From the NCBI GenBank assembly GCA_022559985.1, contig JAFJTR010000006.1, forward strand, positions 248,001 to 312,000: a stretch of DNA of 64,000 nucleotides. Reading direction: 5' to 3'. Under the pieces are notes generated by a model that saw nothing but the letters and a program-made list of their open reading frames with translations, did not search any database and was not told where the DNA came from. A program made the position numbers and the translations under genes. Below, in pieces: positions 55,580 through 64,000 of the stretch. Source of the stretch: Parastagonospora avenae f. sp. tritici 18332-5 (Eukaryota; Ascomycota; Dothideomycetes; Pleosporales; Phaeosphaeriaceae). Every line of letters begins with the position of its first letter. The first letter of the stretch is position 1.

Positions 55580-57106
55580 CTACATCCGGCGCTTCACCCT
55601 CGTGAGAGCGCGCTCAACTACGTTCCTACCAAGCTGAGGTATGCTCTTTACAACTGCTCCGTCAGCTTCGGCTTCAGCTTCATCCTCGTTCGGCTCTGTT
55701 ACAACAGCTTTGACCTCGTAGCGCCGCGGAGGATCTCTCAGGCCAGGCCAAATATCTAACGGCAGAAAGTCGCCCTGGGCGAGCGTAAACTGCTCCCTCG
55801 CACGCTCATCTTCGGCGTAGAGTCTTTCAAGCTCCCTCTGTGCATCTTCTGCCTTCCTCTTCGCCTTTTCGTGTCTTCTTCTGCGCGACGATATTTCAAC
55901 TAGCAACTCTGCGTATGCGAGGTCGAAGCGTTCGTAAAAGTCGCGCTGGTTCTCCCACTCTTCGATGCCGGTCAAGAGAGTCGGGCGGGTGTCTTGGAGC
56001 CACGATGCATGGAACGATCGCGATGTGGCAATGTGTGTCTTGATCTCGCCCGTGATCTTCGAGATCATTTTGAGTATGCTTGAGAGGCCCGAGGCTTCGT
56101 TGCGGAGATGATTGATGTGATTCTCGATCTGGGTGAGGAGGAAGGTCATCTCAGATCCACGCTCCCTAATTTCCGTGACGACATCGTTGACCTCGTGTGC
56201 ATCGTTCACCAAGACAGCAACCATTTCCTGCCGCTCTGCTTCGCTCATGGGCTCGGGTGGCGCAGCAAACTCGTCTATGGAGTGGGTAGGAGCATCGCCT
56301 GTAGCCTCAGTTGCCGCCGCAGAGCCGCCCTCGGTATGCCGAAGGGCAGTCACACATAAATCGTAGTGCTGCACCAGCGACTGGAAGGCCTGCGCAGCCT
56401 CCTTTGCATGCGCCTCTAGATCCTGGTACAGGCTCGGTATGGGACTCGGCAGCGATGCGCTTGCGGGGGTCAGCGGTACATTCTCGATGGAGGTGTGCAG
56501 GTTGTCGAGCGAGGTGTCGAAGGCATCGTTGCTTTCGTCGAGGATGCGATGCGCTGCGTTGTAGCGGTCGATGCATGCGCGCAGGGTGCCTTCGAGATTG
56601 GAGACAGTGGCGCTGTCGATGAAGTCGTAGAGGTGCTTCTGCGGCGTGCCCGGCGGCTGCAGCGCGGCTTCGATGGGCGTATCGCGGAGCACGGCGAGGG
56701 TAGCGTTGAGACCTGTGAAGGAAGTGTCTACGTCATGCAATAGTTGCTGGCCATGCTTAGTGAAATCATGGCGATAGAAGAGATAGCATACCTTGAACTC
56801 AACGGTGATATCGGCGTCAAATACGTCTATGCCACGACGGACTGCCTCGAGTGCATCTACCTGTTGTTCTACAAGGTTACGTATTGAAGTGTTCTTGGCA
56901 GCAAGCACTGCGTTCTCTTCAAGTAGCTGGCGAGCTGTGTTGACAATGTCATTGGCGCGCCAGAGCACCGTCTGCGTGTTCAGTGAGCGCTTGGATGCAA
57001 CGAAGTGCTTCACGAGATCTTCCAGTGTTGGCGGGCCATTCTGATCAAAGGACCTCCTCGAACCGACGCTACTAGTCGAGGATGTGGGCGAGGGCTGCGA
57101 AGCCAT
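55580..57106 (-). CDS. ATG17: Autophagy-related protein 17 (ATG17)
   Basis: The start ATG is 57106 (MASQPSPTSSTSSVGS); a TTG-led extension to 57151 is not used. The chain is almost entirely helical/coiled-coil: LEDLVKHFVASKRSL, LWRANDIVNTARQLLEENA (the conserved N-terminal ATG17 segment), NTSIRNLVEQQVDALEAVRRG, then ALQPPGTPQKHLYDFID, and a C-terminal WENQRDFYERFDLAYAELL. ATG17 forms the scaffold of the Atg17-Atg29-Atg31/Atg1 kinase complex at the phagophore assembly site. An internal 45-nt segment (56747-56791, GTATGC...GGCCAG with CACTAAG branch) is in frame and stop-free. Removing it gives 493 residues with VEFK joined to QLLHDVD; retaining it gives 508 with an odd VCYLFYRHDF insert, so it is probably an intron. 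Divergent from sconB. Confidence 0.9.
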   Translation of the reverse strand: MASQPSPTSSTSSVGSRRSFDQNGPPTLEDLVKHFVASKRSLNTQTVLWRANDIVNTARQLLEENAVLAAKNTSIRNLVEQQVDALEAVRRGIDVFDADITVEFKVCYLFYRHDFTKHGQQLLHDVDTSFTGLNATLAVLRDTPIEAALQPPGTPQKHLYDFIDSATVSNLEGTLRACIDRYNAAHRILDESNDAFDTSLDNLHTSIENVPLTPASASLPSPIPSLYQDLEAHAKEAAQAFQSLVQHYDLCVTALRHTEGGSAAATEATGDAPTHSIDEFAAPPEPMSEAERQEMVAVLVNDAHEVNDVVTEIRERGSEMTFLLTQIENHINHLRNEASGLSSILKMISKITGEIKTHIATSRSFHASWLQDTRPTLLTGIEEWENQRDFYERFDLAYAELLVEISSRRRRHEKAKRKAEDAQRELERLYAEDERAREQFTLAQGDFLPLDIWPGLRDPPRRYEVKAVVTEPNEDEAEAEADGAVVKSIPQLGRNVVERALTRVKRRM

Positions 57107-57952
57107 GTTGAGCTTGCAAGTATCGAGTAGGCAGAAGCGAGAGATGGTCAAGCAGTTCTAAGTAGATACCAAGGGGTGTCCGACAGCACGACAGATCTAT
57201 CTTGTAAAGAAGATGTACAATTCATGGCAGGTATCAGTAAGGCTATCACGAAGCGCGTGCTTGGTATGAAGATGGCGAGCTGTCGTGGTGAAGCTCAGAT
57301 GGTGGTTTGAGGTTGCTTCCCCATACGGAGCTAGGTAAGGCTAGATAGAGCTTGGCATCCAGGGTCTTGGACCCACTTCGAGTGAGACTGCAGGAACGGA
57401 TGCTCGAGAGAAAGATGGTGCAGCAGAAGGTGGCCATGACTAACAGAATTTCATATCCTGCAAAACTCGCCATACCTACCCGATCACACATCACGTGCTG
57501 ATGGGCACAAGAATGGTTCTGCAGCGAGGCCGGCCCGTTCTGATTGCGAGCGATTGCGTGCTGCTCAGAGCATTGCGCCATCGCCAAACTTCGGGAAGGC
57601 GGCGACCAAGCGACCACCCGAATCGCCTGGGAACGCATCTTGAATCCCTCCACGCGCCCGTTCAAAAGCAACATCGTCGCCGGCTTACTGTCGCCATCTT
57701 TCGCAACAGATAATTCCTCCTCTGCGTCCATCATTCTACCAGTTTACGCTGCCCTCACGCCGCTCACCCCCACCGACCGGTAGTGGCTTCGCAAGCGACA
57801 ATCCTGGGCATCGCGTGCTATTGCCGCATTATTCGCAACGAGCTCGAGTCTCACCGCACCTTGGGCATGAGTCCTCTGCGCCAATCTGCGCCGTCCTAGG
57901 TCCTGCTGGGTCCCGTGTAATACAGCGCGGTGATACGTACCTGCCGCCCAGA
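57107..57952. promoter_or_regulatory. Shared divergent promoter of ATG17 and sconB
   Basis: About 850 nt between head-to-head start codons. A minus-strand open frame of 162 codons (57246-57734) crosses it but has no domain, conserved look or start context and is not accepted. Co-regulation of the two genes is possible but not shown. Confidence 0.4.
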
Positions 57953-60178
57953 ATGGCCACTCATACCACGCACACCATCGATGTCGCAACCGATCGCGAC
58001 TTCCCTCCCGCCTTGCCCGGTACTCCAAAGCAGAGCAGAATGTCCTGGAAGACACAGACCATGTCTTCGGGCCTGACTGACGCTGCGACTACTTCAATCA
58101 CCGACCACCACGCTGCCCTGATGCACGGCCACGACCACGAGGGGCTGTCTGAGCGCACCCGACATACCCACGGCGACGCCGCGGCGGAAGACATCGACGA
58201 GCGCAAGTCCAAGCAGATAGGGAAAATGATTACGCCTTATCTTGCCCACCACATTCCTCAGCAGTACAATCCTCAGGGCGCAGACAGCAACGGGCAAGAT
58301 GCGCCGCGCTCGACCGCAGACACCAAGTACTGCTACCGCCACCGCCCCGATCTGCTATGTCGACGGCAAGCCGACGAGCCGTCGATGCAGGAGCTGCAGG
58401 ATGTATGACATGCATCTTCATCCCATCCGTAGCATATTCGCTGACTAGTGCAGGAACTCCAACGAGAATCCCAAGTCGACCAGCAGAGCATCGCCAACGT
58501 CTGGTCGCTCTTCTCGGCTGCCCCGTCCCGGCATCGCAACCTCATGCTGCAAGGCATCCTCGCCCAATGCTGCTTCCCACAGCTGTCCTTCATCTCTTCC
58601 TCGGTTCGCAACCTCATTAAAATCGACTTCCTCAGCGCATTACCCACCGAGCTGGGCTTTAAGATCCTCTGTCACCTCGACACACCCTCGCTATGCAACG
58701 CCGCCCAAGTGAGTCGGAGATGGCGCCAGCTCGCCGATGACGATGTAGTTTGGCACCGCATGTGTGAACAGCACATCGACCGGAAGTGCACCAAGTGCGG
58801 ATGGGGGCTTCCACTGCTTGACCAGCGACGCCTGCGCAAAGAGAAGAGGAAGATTGAGCTGCGCGCATCCGGACGTGCCCTGAACGAGACCTCGACGGAT
58901 GCTCCACACTCTGTGAAGGCAACAGAGCCACCAAGCACTTTGGCCGACCGCACATCAGGCTCTTCCAGTTCCACTACTGGCGTCAAACGTCCCTGTCCTG
59001 AAGATGCCGATGCTTCCTCCGAGGTCTCCAAGCGCTCTTGTACCGGCGCAGACTCGACACGCGACCAGCTGGCAACCTATTTTGACCAGCCCAAGAAGCG
59101 ACCTTGGAAAGATGTCTACAAGGATCGTTATAAGGTGGGAAAGAACTGGAAGGATGGCAAATTTACCACCAGAATATTCAAGGGGCACGAGAATGGAGTC
59201 ATGTGTCTCCAATTCGACGATGAGGTCCTCATTACGGGCTCGTACGATGCTACAGTCAAGATCTGGGACATCAAAACTGGCGAGGAAATCCGCACTCTCA
59301 GGGGCCACACTCAGGGCATTCGGTGTCTGCAGTTCACAGACAGTACTTTGATCACTGGCAGCCTGGACAGGACTATCAAAATGTGGAATTGGCGCACTGG
59401 CGCACTGCTCCAGACACTGGTCGCACACAACAACGGCGTGATTGGCTTACATCATATTGGCAACATGCTTGCGTCTGGGTCCTCCGATCACACCATTGTC
59501 ATTCACGATTTCGAGAAAAAGACCCGCACTAAGCTGTCTGGCCACACAGACTGGGTAAACTCTGTCAAGATCGACCTCCAATCCAGGACTCTCTTTTCAG
59601 CCTCCGACGATATGACGGTCAAGCTGTGGGACTTGGACACTAACATGTGTCTCATGACGTACGAAGGTCATGCAGGTCAGGTACAGCAAGTCCTTCCGCT
59701 GCCCCATGAATTCGAAATTGACGAAGATGCCTTCAATGGAAACGCGAGGACTGATACCTCCGATACAGCATCACTTGTCTCTGACAGTGGCACTCTCTCT
59801 TTCTTAAAGCGCTCCATTTCGTCGGGCTCCGACGAAGGATTTTCCTTTTTCCCCAATGATCCTGATCGATCCGACCCACCATCTTACATGCTGACCGGTT
59901 CCCTTGACGGCACCATTTTCCTCTGGCATGTACCCTCTGGACGACAAGTGCACCGCTTCTTGGGGCATATCGAAGGCATCTGGTCGCTGGCGGCTGACTC
60001 ACTACGTCTAGTCAGTGGCGCAGAAGACAAGACAATCAAGATTTGGGATCCTAGGACCGGGAAGAATGAAGGCACAATGGCAGGTCACACGGGACCCGTC
60101 ACTTGTGTTGGCGTGAGCGACTCGAGGATCGCTAGTGGCAGCGAAGATGGCACGGTGCGAGTGCTCTGCTTCGTATGA
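57953..60178 (+). CDS. sconB: F-box/WD40 ubiquitin-ligase subunit (SconB/Met30-like sulfur regulator)
   Basis: Exons 57953-58402 and 58454-60178 (intron 51 nt, GTATGA...GTGCAG) give 724 residues. The His/Asp-rich N-terminus is followed by TKYCYRHRPDLLCRRQADEP, VWSLFSAAPSRHRNLMLQGI and AQCCFPQLSFISSSVR, all hallmarks of the Met30/SCON2/SconB family. The F-box is SALPTELGFKILCHLDTPSL to DDVVWHRMC, and IDRKCTKCGWGLPLL follows. A Ser-rich linker leads to seven WD40 blades starting at TRIFKGHENGVMCLQF and ending GSEDGTVRVLCF; a variable loop of about 70 residues sits between blades. SCF-SconB ubiquitinates the bZIP activator of sulfur assimilation when methionine/cysteine is abundant. Confidence 0.95.
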
Positions 60179-61058
60179 GGCATTTTGTAAATTTAGCAGC
60201 GTTGATCTTGATCGTAACTTAGCAAGGCGTCTAGGTTCCCAAACAACATCGACAGGAAGGGCGGCGTCCCTCGGCCTGAACGAATTTTGGCGTTTGGACA
60301 CATGGTAGCTAGGTGATCAACCACCGACCTTTTGTTCATAGTGTCGCCGCATTTCAGCGCATGTCAGCCTCGATAGATACCCTGCTATTTCCCGCGCAAA
60401 AATCTTACGTCTTTCCTTCCAGGCAACTCAGGCGCGCTTCTTGTGTGACTTGTTCCTGTCCATGCGCATTACCAGAATGACATGCGAATGGCGTGCTATG
60501 GGACCATCAAGGTCGCCATCATGGTGCAATGTCACAACAGCAACAGCAAGGCCAGCGTCATCCTCGACTTTTGCACATTGTGGAGGCTTTTAGGGTTGAA
60601 ATGATTGTACTGGCACGCGCAGAATGGAAGTTGGTGATCCTCGGCACCAAAACGCGCAGATCGAGCCAAAATCCCTCAAGCTAGCCAGACTGGAGCTTGA
60701 ACAACTGCACTGCGCCACTCCGACGTTGCTGTTGCGGGTGAAACAGAGTAATATTCGCTCAAGAGGGGTAGGAATGGCGCGTGATTGTACACCGTAGGAA
60801 AGTGCGTGTTGGGGGTATTTGAGCTGGGACCTCCTCCGCGTTCATCGTGCTTGCAACTCTTGAGTACGCAACCAATTCATTCCACAACGTCGTTGATTAT
60901 TGCAACCAAGTCGACTCCTCAACCGAAATACCTATTGATCACTACGGTGAGAGATTCTGGGAACAGAAAGAGATTCGAAGAATACATTCCTGAGGACAAA
61001 GCCTCCATATCTGGAATACACCTCAACTTCACCGCTACTTCCCTTTCGATCAACCAAC
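60179..61058. other. Intergenic region
   Basis: About 880 nt downstream of sconB. No supportable gene. Codons run open from 60785 into the next candidate in another frame but without family-like content. Confidence 0.35.
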
Positions 61059-61515
61059 ATGACAGCAAATATGTCAAATTCAACCAACTGCTCGCCTTCA
61101 CGGTCAAATTCGGTGTCTTCAACCACATCCACGTCATCACACATCACATCGCCAGCTCCATCATCAATGTCAACGGCGCGGCGGCCGTCAGTACAACTCC
61201 ACAACCAGGAAGTTCAGTGCTCCACCCGAGAGGCGCAGTTGTATTTCCTCATGGGGTTCAAGACGCATGGTGGGATTGGGGGGCTAGGTTGAACAAGGGG
61301 AATGAAGGGTTCATGGAGAGAATATATGGAAGAAGTATGGGACGATAGAGGCGAAGATGGATGATGGACAATCGGATTGGGGAAGAACATCCGTCACCAA
61401 CTTTGACACCATCATGGATGAAATGTCTAGCGCGGTGCCGGCGCGTACTCTTCGCGATAGCAAATCAGCTCTTCGCTACAGTAATCAAGGCAAAACACCA
61501 TGCACAAATTCGTGA
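61059..61515 (+). CDS. Doubtful small hypothetical gene, possibly two exons
   Basis: A frame from ATG 61059 encodes a Ser/Thr-rich N-terminus, then STREAQLYFLMGFKTHGG, which looks protein-like, before TGA at 61290. A different frame, open to TGA 61513, reads AKMDDGQSDWGRTSVT and NFDTIMDEMSSAVPAR. Splicing 61288-61348 (GTTGAA...GATAG, 61 nt) would join them into 131 residues, but the donor is poor and there is no clear branch site. It may instead be a frameshifted remnant or chance. I do not recognise the family. Confidence 0.28.
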
Positions 61516-62029
61516 AACTCATATGTGAAGTGTTGTAAGTGAGGAACGTGCGTTCCAGCCAGATCCAACCTACGCTAGCTGACTAATCCCTCCCTTCCCC
61601 CTAACACCACCATCCCTTTCATCAACCGTCGCTCCCCAACGGTCAATCCATCACACTCTAATGTATCTTTGGTACGTATGTCAATCCATTTCTTTCCTTC
61701 CTCATGTGCGTACGGTACTCCCAATGATGACACCTAATTACACTTGACCCGAGCTCGGCTTGTCTTGTGGTTGGTCCTTGCGGAACTAGCCCGGATTGAG
61801 CGGGTGATGGCGAGACGAAGATAGCTCTGATGGGATAGATGACAGAGATAGAGGGATTTGGTGGTACGGTGCATATGCTGACGTGTCGCAGGATTACAAC
61901 GACGTTTTATACGTCTTGGGATTATCTTCTGTGAAAAGTGGTATCTCGGTAAACCAAACGCCAAAATATGCCCAGATGTGAAGTATGTACAAGTAGAAAA
62001 AATCGTGAGGGGTCATGTAGCGCTGTAGG
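61516..62029. other. Convergent intergenic region
   Basis: About 500 nt downstream of the glycosyltransferase stop. No gene, repeat or RNA recognised. Confidence 0.35.
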
Positions 62030-63341
62030 CTAGTTTCCGAGACCTTCTAATATCAACGCCTCGTCATTTGTATCTTCGGTTCGCTCTTCGGTGTTCTCGG
62101 CGGCCATCTCGGGCTCGTCTTCTTCCGTGGGCTCATCTGCCTCCTTGGACTCTTCGACTCTTTTGGGCTCCTTGTACCACACCGTGTTCTGTTGCTTGAG
62201 CAGCTGTGTCTGTACGATATTCGCGAGCGGATTCATGACGCTCATCATCCCTGCTTCCTTCACCTTGCTCTTGCTGAGGGTAAAATGTTTGACAAAGTTG
62301 CCCGAACAATCGCTGATTCCCGGATTCTGCGGGTTATCCGCTGCGAAGCCGGGCCAGCCCACGGCATCGTCGCAGTCGATCGGAACGATAGTCTCGGCAG
62401 TGAAGTTGTAGTCGTACCGGATGTACTCTGAGAAAGCGCGCTGCTCGTGGGACCACTCGTACTTCCAGCGGCTGCAGCCGTGGTAGCGCGTCTCTGTGGT
62501 ACAATCGCGCCACTTCTCGAGCAAGTCGATCGTCGTCAGCGAGTTCTGGGCTACCACGAAGCCCGTGTTTAGAACGCGCAGGCCCTTGCTGTCCAGGCTG
62601 ATCTGTTCGCCGTTCTTGGTCTCCTCGGTATCCCATGGCAATGCCATGGACGTATGTGGCTGGATGCCCCAGCGATTGAACATCCATTCTAGCGGCACCT
62701 CCATGTGGGAGAGGACCACGTCGGCGTCCAGGGCGACAACGAATTGGTAGTCCTCGATGAGGTTGCGGAAAGCATGTGGCATGATCCATGTGTCGTAGTG
62801 GCCGGGAATTGATTGCGCCTGGTAGTATTTGTAGTCATAGCCGTGGATCATGGCGTACATGTAGTGGTTCATGATTGCGTTGGAGACGAGTCCTCCGCCA
62901 CGCATTTCCATCTTTTCAAAGTCGAGCTTGGTGGGGTTGAGGATTTGGTTCTCGTTGGTGGGGACACGGGTGTCGATGTCGACGATGAGGAGCCTTTTGC
63001 CAAAGGGCTTCGTCCATATGGTCTGGTTGGCGAAGAACTTCTGGCCCGAGCCATCAATGTATTCGGGGTTGGACGGATCGTGTTTTATGGAGTCGAACAC
63101 TGCTGCGATGGCATCGCTCAGAGCGGGTTTCGCGGACCTGTCACACGTTAGGAGATATCAAAATCGCAAAGCGTGGTGCAACAAACCCATCAGCGCCCGT
63201 AGATGCACACTTGTACGGTACCTTTCCGATCTGGCTGTACAGGACATGATCATCACCCCGGGAGAGAAAGACCGTGAATGACACGAATACAAGGAAGACG
63301 GCCAGTCCGATATAGTAGTGTTGTTTGTTACCGCCCAACAT
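62030..63341 (-). CDS. GT34 alpha-galactosyl/mannosyltransferase (GMA12/MNN10 family)
   Basis: Exons 63341-63187 and 63137-62030 (intron 49 nt, GTTTGT...GACAG) give 420 residues. The start is MLGGNKQHYYIGL: a short cytosolic tail and one signal-anchor span (about residues 9-28, IGLAVFLVFVSFTVFLS) make a type II Golgi protein. The catalytic domain has the strand RLLIVDIDTRV, NHYMYAMIHGYDYKYY, the metal-binding DxD in VALDADVVLSHME, LNTGFVVAQNS, and WKYEWSHEQRAFSEY with the late-domain IDCDDAVGWPGF and FVKHFTLSK. It transfers galactose or mannose (alpha-linked) to N- or O-glycans of secretory proteins. The C-terminal 60 residues are Glu-rich and disordered. An upstream in-frame extension to 63524 lacks any targeting logic and is not used. 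Confidence 0.9.
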
Positions 63342-64000
63342 CTTCAAGCGAATGAGTGTCTGGACAAAAGGGAATACACGATAGCGAAAGGAAGGGAACA
63401 AGGAGAGAAAGGGAGGCAATGCAAGACACCAGCGGCTGATAAGGCGCGCGTTTTGTCGAGCCATCCTTGTGTCAACGTCCGGATGCGGTGCCCAGCATTC
63501 CTGGGGCGTTGTTGGGGTTCTCACTGGCGTTGGCGCTGTAATGGTGACACTGACATGGGGCCTATGAGCGGCTGCTTTGCGTAAGCCTGCAACAAACTCG
63601 TTGAGTGGGCTGGCTGAAAATTAGTATGTTCCCTGTCGATGATGCACCGTAGCCTACAATGATCAGTGCTGGCTTACGCAGCTTCAGGCCGATCTCCATA
63701 ACTCAACTTGTAATAACCTTGTTATATGGCTTTTGTATACTTTTTCTGCTGCCGCCGTCAGGAGTAACATTATCGACTGGCATTTCGGTAATGAGTGACC
63801 GCAATCTCCTGGGCAGCCACATCAGCATCGATCGAGAAAGCGACGGATCGAGACCTTTGAAGCGAAACGCCACGAGCCTATTCCGGAACTGTCGATGTGG
63901 AGGTTATCCTAGGTGTACACCACTGCGCATTCGCTTAATTTAACTTCCAGACGCCCTCAGACGTTCGGCCATTGGATCGGATCGAGGGCCCAGAGGAACC
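63342..64000. other. Intergenic region to window end
   Basis: About 660 nt upstream of the GT34 gene. A plus-strand frame at 63659-63943 has a hydrophobic patch but no convincing gene character. Nothing else is recognised. Confidence 0.35.

Noticed and set aside
57246..57734. 162-codon minus-strand frame between ATG17 and sconB
   Set aside because: Lies across the shared promoter, has no family-like motif and no good start context.
60785..61348. 187-codon plus-strand frame
   Set aside because: Composition is not protein-like, and it overlaps a more plausible small frame.
63141..63524. N-terminal extension of the GT34 protein to 63524
   Set aside because: The extension places about 60 unrelated residues before the signal anchor; the ATG at 63341 gives a normal type II protein.
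1..64000. Secondary-metabolite gene cluster
   Set aside because: Epoxide hydrolase, peroxidase and monooxygenase genes are scattered and no backbone synthase is present.

Overview
This window looks like nuclear DNA of a filamentous ascomycete (Pezizomycotina). Genes are dense and lie on both strands. Most introns are 45-70 nt with GT...AG ends, and the gene set is fungal: a Zn2Cys6 regulator, GH17 glucanase, ATG17, a sconB/MET30 F-box-WD40 protein, a TmpA-like flavoprotein, GMA12/MNN10 and a HeLo-type kinase. The style of the small F-box-like and secreted proteins suggests Dothideomycetes, but that is an inference. I saw no tRNA, rRNA, CRISPR array or intact transposon.

Layout. 1-9.3 kb: 3' part of a transcription factor, a secreted M14 carboxypeptidase (with a GC-AG intron), a hidden 54-residue secreted Cys-rich peptide, two tandem F-box-like paralogues and a secreted ferritin-like protein. 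10-22 kb: a GPI-type surface protein, a BtgC-like GH17 glucanase, an F-box-like protein, an 8-Cys small secreted protein and an SLC1 dicarboxylate/amino-acid transporter. 22-31 kb: an alpha/beta hydrolase, a single-pass surface protein gene broken by one nonsense codon, a TmpA-like oxidoreductase and an epoxide hydrolase. 31-44 kb: a 1543-residue disordered protein with MRxSMR repeats, a nitronate monooxygenase, an orphan gene, and one very large gene fusing a HeLo-like N-terminus, a kinase-like domain, IQ motifs and a chymotrypsin-fold protease domain.

44-50 kb is a decayed, lineage-specific stretch: two tandem broken copies of an F-box-type gene, an orphan three-exon gene, and a further coding remnant with stops and a frameshift. 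50-64 kb returns to intact genes: an NCS1 permease, a diverged 120-nt direct repeat, a heme-thiolate peroxidase, a Cys-rich single-pass surface protein, ATG17 divergent from sconB, a doubtful small gene and a GT34 glycosyltransferase.

The genes are mostly independent of each other; there is no biosynthetic cluster. A recurring theme is the cell surface and secretion (carboxypeptidase, ferritin-like protein, peroxidase, GPI protein, two small secreted Cys-rich proteins, two single-pass ectodomain proteins, wall glucanase, Golgi glycosyltransferase). The most unusual object is the HeLo-like/kinase/IQ/protease fusion at 38988-43265, whose parts resemble those used in regulated cell death and non-self recognition. 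All exon structures here were built by eye from splice sites and reading phase.
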